A stretch of DNA of 8,362 nucleotides from Planctomycetota bacterium (GTDB lineage Bacteria > Planctomycetota > UBA1135 > JALUZX01), in assembly GCA_027011425.1 (NCBI GenBank), contig JALUZX010000453.1, forward strand, positions 1-8,362, read 5' to 3'. The notes beneath the pieces were generated by a model, which worked only from the letters and a program-made list of their open reading frames with translations, was not told the DNA's origin and did not search any database. Shown in pieces: positions 1 through 4,636 of this stretch. The position numbers were made by a program, and so were the translations under genes. Positions within the stretch are counted from its first letter, which is position 1. The number at the start of each line of letters is the position of its first letter.

Positions 1-50
1 AAAATCGTGACCTTCCCCCAGCTTGAAATGTTGTGAAGCCCCCGCCGGAG

Positions 51-77
51 CGAGGCCGGATCGGAGATCCGGGCTCG
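51..77. repeat. Inverted repeat / stem-loop
   Basis: CGAG-G-CCGGATC pairs with GATCCGG-G-CTCG around a three-base GGA loop. That gives 7 bp, one G.G mismatch, then 4 more bp. There is no T tract on either side, so it is not an intrinsic terminator. It is the first of six stem-loops within 300 bases. Confidence 0.6.
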
Positions 78-121
78 TGACGTCGGGGGGCCAGTTCCGA
101 GACACCCACCGGATTACGAGC

Positions 122-149
122 TTGACCAGACTTTTGTCGCGTCTGTCAA
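122..149. repeat. Inverted repeat with a single bulge
   Basis: TTGAC(c)AGAC at 122-131 pairs with GTCTGTCAA at 141-149, giving 9 bp with one bulged C and a 9-base loop. This sits in a less GC-rich part of the interval, so composition alone explains it less easily than its neighbours. Confidence 0.5.
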
Positions 150-243
150 TCAGTGCCCTATTCAAGTGGCGCGCCGGGATCGAGCCGGAAAACGGGCCAT
201 TCCGCCTTTCAGGACAGGGCTTGGGCGTCAGCCCCGCCGTATA

Positions 244-295
244 CCCTCGCCGCGCCGCCCCGCACCCTCCCTCGGAGGGGGCGGCGCGGCGAGGG
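244..295. repeat. Long perfect hairpin (16 bp plus inner 6 bp)
   Basis: The arm at 244-259 is perfectly complementary to 280-295 (16 bp, almost all G/C). Inside it, CCCTCC at 265-270 pairs with GGAGGG at 274-279 around a CTC loop. Only a five-base bulge (260-264) separates the two stems. No T tract follows on either strand, so a simple terminator is unlikely. It would be an extremely stable RNA hairpin or a DNA cruciform candidate. Confidence 0.75.
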
Positions 296-565
296 GAGGA
301 GGCGGGGCGGTCCCCAGCCGGCACCCGAGCCCGCCGTTCCCGGCTGAATGCTGAAAGTAGGGCCCTCTCAACGCCGCCCCGACCCACAGATTCTGCGGAA
401 GACCCAAAAATGTGCCTGAAAAATCGGAGAAAACATCTCCATTAAACCCCATCAAGGATCTTCGCGAAGAAAAGCTCAAATTAACCTTAAAGGTCTTCCT
501 TTCCTTCCCTCTCCCCACACCAAAACAACGAGGAAGGATACAGGAAAAACACAATCCGTATCATC

Positions 566-621
566 AGATCAAAAATATTTATTAAAAATTTTCTATACGT
601 TTCCACATAATTTGGAAACAT
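566..621 (-). terminator. Intrinsic terminator at the end of the operon
   Basis: On the minus strand, four bases after the stop codon of the last gene, ATGTTTCC pairs with GGAAACGT, with one wobble pair. An extra inner A-T pair gives about 9 bp and a 7-base loop. A strongly T-rich run follows (592 down to 566, including two T5 runs). The stem is only moderately strong, but its position right after the stop and the T-rich tail fit Rho-independent termination of the minus-strand operon. Confidence 0.7.
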
Positions 622-624
622 TAT

Positions 625-1749
625 TCACCTCAACTCCATCACCAGCGCAAAGGGCTTGTAATACCAGGCTTCCCCGGCGTCCTTAGCGTGATACCCGTAG
701 AAGGTGAAGCCCCCGCTCCAGCCGCTCAGAGCGCTTCCGATCGTGCATTTGGCCCCTCGGGTGCTCTCCAGGTAGAAGCCGTAGGGAGCCCCGGGGTCGG
801 GAAGCATCCCAAGGGCCTGGTAGGTGAAAACCAGGCCCTTGAGCCCGGGATTGTTGGGAATCGCCCCCCCGTCCAGAACCACCTGCCGGTGCTGGTTGAC
901 CACGCTCCCCGCCGGCGTCTCGCCCGCAAGGAACACCAGGGCGTTGGCCTGGATCCAGGGGCCCATGTTGGAGGGAGTTTTGGGAAAGGAGAACTTGTGG
1001 AGAAGGATGGGAAGAAGCACGGAGCCCCAATACAGCGTGCTGTTCCCCAGAAGCCCCACCACTTTCACCTTAGGGCCCTTGGTGAAGAAGACGTGGTGGA
1101 AGAGAAGGCGCCCCGAAAGAAAAGGAGGATAGACCCCCATCCAGAGGTCCTTGGGATAGTCCACGCCGTAATACTCCACCTTCCAGTCCCTGGGTTCCCC
1201 CTTCCAGGAAATCCAGTTTTCCGCGTCGGCATACCATTCCCAAGTCTCGTTCTTGGAAGCTCCCAGGGACCATTCCACCAGGAAAGCCCCTCCCTTGTAG
1301 GCAAAGGGCTTGTCCAGGGCGACCCGAACCGTAAAAGGCGCGGGGGGCCGCAAAGGCCTGTTGTCCGCCGGAAACCGGACCTTCACCTTCTTGGCCACCT
1401 GGGTCCAGTCCTTGCCCCGGTTCCCGGCCCATGAACACCCATAACCTTTCACAGGGTCACGGGGAAGGTGGCTCATCCAAAGTTCTACGTCGAAATCGTG
1501 GGCCTGAAATGCCGTCGTCAGAAGCCCGTCCCTTCGAATGCCTACCTTCCGGATCGTCAAGGGCCCGCTTGGCATGACCGAAGAGGCGTAGAGGAACTGG
1601 GCGTGGGCGGGCGCGAATTTCCCTGGAACCGTGACCTTCGCGTTCCCTTCCCTGGCGGAAAGGCCCTTGGGGATCACCACCGGATTCTGGGAAAAGGCCG
1701 CCCCCCACCCAACAAGTGAGACAAAGAAGAAGCTGATCCATCCCCGCAT
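625..1749 (-). CDS. Secreted two-domain protein of unknown function
   Basis: The 374-residue product starts with a signal peptide: Met-Arg, then a hydrophobic core at residues 4-19, with likely cleavage after AFS20 so the mature chain begins Gln21-Asn-Pro. Residues about 25-220 form an aromatic-rich module that opens with a 'P..L...EGN' pattern, which I associate from memory with secreted planctomycete proteins. Residues about 225-340 form a second beta-rich module containing IPNNPGLKG...YQALG (297-314). The same pattern recurs near the end of the upstream propeller gene, so the two tails may be related. The start codon is well supported by AGAGGTGG just upstream, overlapping the stop of the preceding gene; the stop-to-start gap is 10 bases, so the two genes are surely co-transcribed and perhaps translationally coupled. 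No catalytic motif is visible, so a structural, binding or surface role is more likely than an enzyme. The function is not known. Confidence 0.88.
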   Translation of the reverse strand: MRGWISFFFVSLVGWGAAFSQNPVVIPKGLSAREGNAKVTVPGKFAPAHAQFLYASSVMPSGPLTIRKVGIRRDGLLTTAFQAHDFDVELWMSHLPRDPVKGYGCSWAGNRGKDWTQVAKKVKVRFPADNRPLRPPAPFTVRVALDKPFAYKGGAFLVEWSLGASKNETWEWYADAENWISWKGEPRDWKVEYYGVDYPKDLWMGVYPPFLSGRLLFHHVFFTKGPKVKVVGLLGNSTLYWGSVLLPILLHKFSFPKTPSNMGPWIQANALVFLAGETPAGSVVNQHRQVVLDGGAIPNNPGLKGLVFTYQALGMLPDPGAPYGFYLESTRGAKCTIGSALSGWSGGFTFYGYHAKDAGEAWYYKPFALVMELR

Positions 1750-1752
1750 GTT

Positions 1753-1760
1753 CCACCTCT
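1753..1760 (-). promoter_or_regulatory. Ribosome binding site of the 374-residue protein
   Basis: AGAGGTGG on the minus strand has its GAGGT core 5 bases before the ATG. Its first base is the last base of the upstream TGA stop, an arrangement typical of coupled genes. It fixes the start at 1749. Confidence 0.75.
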
Positions 1761-4570
1761 CAATAGGGGCCTACCTTACCTGTGTCCGACCCGGTCAGGA
1801 AAACGCCCCGCCCGGGCCTTTGGATAAAGGCCTGGAACCGGATCGCCGCGCCCAGAAGAGCCGGTGCCTTGGGCACCCTGGCCTCCCACTTCATCACCGC
1901 GTTGAACCGCTCTTTCTCAGCCTTCAGCAGGCCGGCCTTCAAGAAGAAGTTGGGGTTTCCAAGCCTCAACACCCCGATACCGGGGAATAGGACCGGCTTC
2001 CCCGGCACTCCCCCGAAAAGGGCCACCTGGTCCCCAGGAATCCCGAAAACCTTTACAAGGGCCTTCTTCCCAAGTCCAAGAACACCGGAAAGGGCGCATT
2101 GCTGGAATAGGTTGTAGCGGATATTCAGGGTCCCAGGGAAGGGCTGTTGGAGGAGATCCAGGTCCCCGTCCCGGTCGATGTCCACCAATTCCATCACCTG
2201 GCCCCAACTGGGCAAAATCCCGATCCCCCTCAATTCCACCCACCTGTGGGAGTCGATGGTGAAATGAAAATCCCCCAGGTTCTTCCAGACATTCACTAAT
2301 CCGAACCACCCCGGGATTCCGGAATTCTCGTCCCAGTCCCCTCCGCCGACCGTAATCACCTCCGGAAGCCCGTCCCCGTCCAGATCCTCCACTTCGAACT
2401 GGTCCAGGGGGGTTCCCCCCGTGGTGACCCCGTGCCGGCGGAAGATCCCCGTGTTCGGGATCACGGAGAAATGGCCTGTCCTGTCGTTCTTGAGGGCCCA
2501 GCCGGCCCTCCCGATCACGTCGGGATAGCCGTCCCCGTCCAGGTCCTTCACCCGGATGTAGTCCAGCCCCATCAACCCTGTCCGGACATGGTCCCAGAGG
2601 GAGAACTTCCACTTCCCTTCCCAATGGAAGACCCAGATCCCGTCCCTCCAGGAATTGTGGTAGTCCACGCAGACCAGGTCCTTCTTGCCGTCCCGGTCCA
2701 CGTCGGACGGAATGGAAAGACTCGAAAATCCATGATATCCGGGCGGCTTGGGAAGAACCCGGTGCCTGTATTTCCCCTTTCCCAGGTTTTCATAACACCC
2801 ACCGTCGGGAGAATTGACGGCGTCCTCGTCTCCGTCCCCGTCCATATCGAGCCATACCCACAAGGAACTGGAGGGCACAGGGGAAAAATCGTATTTAGGG
2901 AAAACTCCCTTCCCGTTGTTGTAAAGGACGTAGGAGGTCCCCCAGTTGAAGAGAATGTCCAGGTCTCCATCCCCGTCCAGGTCATGAAGGTCCACGTACA
3001 AGGTGGAGGTGGAAACCCGGAAATTGAACTTTGGAAGCCTCGTGGCCGTCACGTCCCTGAGCCTCCCCTCGCCGTCGTTGTCCAGAAGAATCAAGGGAAT
3101 CCCGCTGGTGGGAGTGGGCCCCAAACCGGCTGTTCCAACCACCAGGTCCGGATCTCCGTCCCCGTCGATGTCGCCGGATTTTATATGCTTGCCCCATACC
3201 ATTGGGCTGGATGCGTCGGAGGGAACATCCAGAAAAGTAGCATCCCGAAAATGACCTTTTCCGTCGTTGAGAAAAACCTTCACAGGAATACCGGAATAAG
3301 CAAAATCTGGGTCTCCATCTTTGTCAAAGTCACCCTCGTAGTAATAAACCATTCCAGTTAAGGTAACCCCCTTGAAATGCGTATCGGTTACTTCCTTCAT
3401 AACCCCTTTTCCCATGTTCAACCACAACCTCGGCCTGCCCCCTTGATTGGGATACATGTCTGCAAGAACAGGATCTTTCGCAGAACCACCGATGATGTCA
3501 GGTTTCCCGTCGGCGTTAACGTCCATGATAAGGGTGTCTCTTGCCCTATTGTTCCCTTGCATGACCGTCTGAGGCCACCCCTTCTTCGGGGGTACAAGGA
3601 GAAGAGAGTTGTCGGAGAAATTCCCCTTACCATCGTTCAGCGCGATATACATGGGCCTCCCACAGTCCAAAGGGACCAACAGAAGATCCAGGTCCCCGTC
3701 CCCGTCCATGTCCGCCGCTTTCCTGTTGAACCCCACCATGAGCTTCCAGAACGTGTGGAGCCCCGCCACTTTCCAGGAAGCATCCTTGAAAAAACCCCTT
3801 CCTTTGTTCTCCCAGTAAATGGTTTCTTTGTTTGAACCTATACTGACGGAAACTTTGTTCGTCTTGACGATGTCCAGGTCCCCGTCGCCGTCGAAATCCC
3901 CAAAAACCGTGGTCATGGGATAATCCAGCATCCTTGGCAAATGGGTGGCCGTCACATCCTTGAACCAACCCTTCCCGTCGTTCTGGAAGAAGTGATCCTG
4001 GCCTGTATTCAGGAAACGGGAAGCCGTGGCCACGTAAATGTCCAGGTCTCCGTCCCCGTCCAGGTCTTTCAGGAAAACCTCCCAGATCGGGTCGGCCCCT
4101 TTGAGGAGCAAACCTCGCCCGCTTTGAATCCTCTTGAATCTCCCCTTCCCGTCGTTGAGGTAGACATAGATCCAATTCACGTCGGCCGTGAGAAAGTCCA
4201 GGTCACCATCTCCATCTATGTCTCCAACGGCGCCGCCCGCATCTTCAATATCGTTGTCCCTCGGCAGGCTTCCCGGGGATTCCACGAAGGTCCCGTTCCC
4301 CTGGTTGAGCAGAAGGCGGTTCCAGAACGAGGAATCCGTTCCGACAAGCTCCCTTCTTTTCAAGGCGCCCGATATGATGTCATAATTGAGGGCGACCAGG
4401 TCTTCGTAGCCATCGCCGTTGAAGTCCCCCACAAGCACCCCATGCCCGGGAAACCCCCACTGGGGAGTTCCGTTTCTAGGATTCCCCAGGAAAGTCGTCT
4501 GCCCGGGAAGGAGGCTGGGAGAAAGAGATACGGAAAGGAAAACCGCCAGGAAAAATCTACATTCTCTCAT
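1760..4570 (-). CDS. Secreted FG-GAP/VCBS repeat protein (14 Ca2+-binding loops)
   Basis: I place the start at ATG 4570 (936 residues). The frame stays open to an ATG at 4633, but those 21 extra codons run through a terminator-like hairpin and would put a charged, non-signal segment ahead of a proper signal peptide (MRECRFFLAVFLSVSLSPS, likely cleaved before Gln-Thr-Thr). Numbered from 4633, Asp-rich DxDxDGxxD calcium loops begin at residues 70, 138, 190, 246, 308, 371, 435, 488, 551, 596, 644, 697, 750 and 818. Many are followed by the LNDGKG.F turn typical of FG-GAP/VCBS integrin-alpha-like propeller blades. Fourteen repeats would fit two seven-bladed propellers. Residues about 840-957 form a separate beta-rich tail (V.GIPG..VALFGG.PG) resembling the C-terminal module of the next gene. 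The ribosome site at 4570 is weak and A-rich (GAAGAAAAG). The product is probably an extracellular or surface adhesion or matrix protein. The ligand is unknown. Confidence 0.9.
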   Translation of the reverse strand: MRECRFFLAVFLSVSLSPSLLPGQTTFLGNPRNGTPQWGFPGHGVLVGDFNGDGYEDLVALNYDIISGALKRRELVGTDSSFWNRLLLNQGNGTFVESPGSLPRDNDIEDAGGAVGDIDGDGDLDFLTADVNWIYVYLNDGKGRFKRIQSGRGLLLKGADPIWEVFLKDLDGDGDLDIYVATASRFLNTGQDHFFQNDGKGWFKDVTATHLPRMLDYPMTTVFGDFDGDGDLDIVKTNKVSVSIGSNKETIYWENKGRGFFKDASWKVAGLHTFWKLMVGFNRKAADMDGDGDLDLLLVPLDCGRPMYIALNDGKGNFSDNSLLLVPPKKGWPQTVMQGNNRARDTLIMDVNADGKPDIIGGSAKDPVLADMYPNQGGRPRLWLNMGKGVMKEVTDTHFKGVTLTGMVYYYEGDFDKDGDPDFAYSGIPVKVFLNDGKGHFRDATFLDVPSDASSPMVWGKHIKSGDIDGDGDPDLVVGTAGLGPTPTSGIPLILLDNDGEGRLRDVTATRLPKFNFRVSTSTLYVDLHDLDGDGDLDILFNWGTSYVLYNNGKGVFPKYDFSPVPSSSLWVWLDMDGDGDEDAVNSPDGGCYENLGKGKYRHRVLPKPPGYHGFSSLSIPSDVDRDGKKDLVCVDYHNSWRDGIWVFHWEGKWKFSLWDHVRTGLMGLDYIRVKDLDGDGYPDVIGRAGWALKNDRTGHFSVIPNTGIFRRHGVTTGGTPLDQFEVEDLDGDGLPEVITVGGGDWDENSGIPGWFGLVNVWKNLGDFHFTIDSHRWVELRGIGILPSWGQVMELVDIDRDGDLDLLQQPFPGTLNIRYNLFQQCALSGVLGLGKKALVKVFGIPGDQVALFGGVPGKPVLFPGIGVLRLGNPNFFLKAGLLKAEKERFNAVMKWEARVPKAPALLGAAIRFQAFIQRPGRGVFLTGSDTGKVGPY

Positions 4571-4594
4571 TTTTTTTCTTTTCTTCAGCCGTGA

Positions 4595-4626
4595 AAAGGG
4601 AGGGAGGCCCACCAGGGGCCTCCCTC
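4595..4626 (-). terminator. Terminator-like hairpin between beta-helix and propeller genes
   Basis: On the minus strand GAGGGAGGCCC (4626-4616) pairs perfectly with GGGCCTCCCTC (4610-4600) around a CTGGT loop. This gives 11 bp, followed by CC and a short TTTT. It lies 10 bases after the stop of the beta-helix gene and before the preferred start of the propeller gene. The stem is strong but the T tract is short, so partial termination, or a processing and stability element, is as likely as full termination. Confidence 0.65.
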
Positions 4627-4636
4627 GGTCCATAGT

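Larger units (their letters stand above)
1..560. other. GC-rich intergenic stretch with several stem-loops, no supported gene
   Basis: This lies beyond the operon terminator. Open frames on both strands (for example 23-445 plus and 228-554 minus) have low-complexity Pro/Arg/Gly-rich translations, no recognisable domain and no convincing ribosome site, so I do not call a gene. The stretch does hold a series of inverted repeats: 51-77, 122-149, 186-204, 217-234, 244-295 and 315-346. Composition changes sharply near 400, from very GC-rich to AT-rich approaching the terminator. It could be a structured RNA, the upstream region of a gene outside the window, or simply GC-rich spacer. The sequence alone does not decide between these. 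Confidence 0.6.

Noticed and set aside
167..240. Possible tRNA on the minus strand (T-arm-like CCGG-CTCGATC-CCGG and GGCGCGCCA)
   Set aside because: The loop starts with C, not T. The outer T-stem pair is mismatched, and no matching 5' acceptor strand, D arm or anticodon arm fits the spacing.
23..445. 140-codon open frame on the plus strand
   Set aside because: The translation is Arg/Pro/Ala-rich with no domain. It runs through the long hairpin, has no ribosome site, and its length is unremarkable for GC-rich DNA.
1760..4570. Repeated GTCCCCGTCC-type DNA on the plus strand as a DNA repeat or CRISPR-like array
   Set aside because: It is the complement of codons for recurring Asp-Gly calcium loops. 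Spacing is irregular and in frame, so protein repeats explain it.
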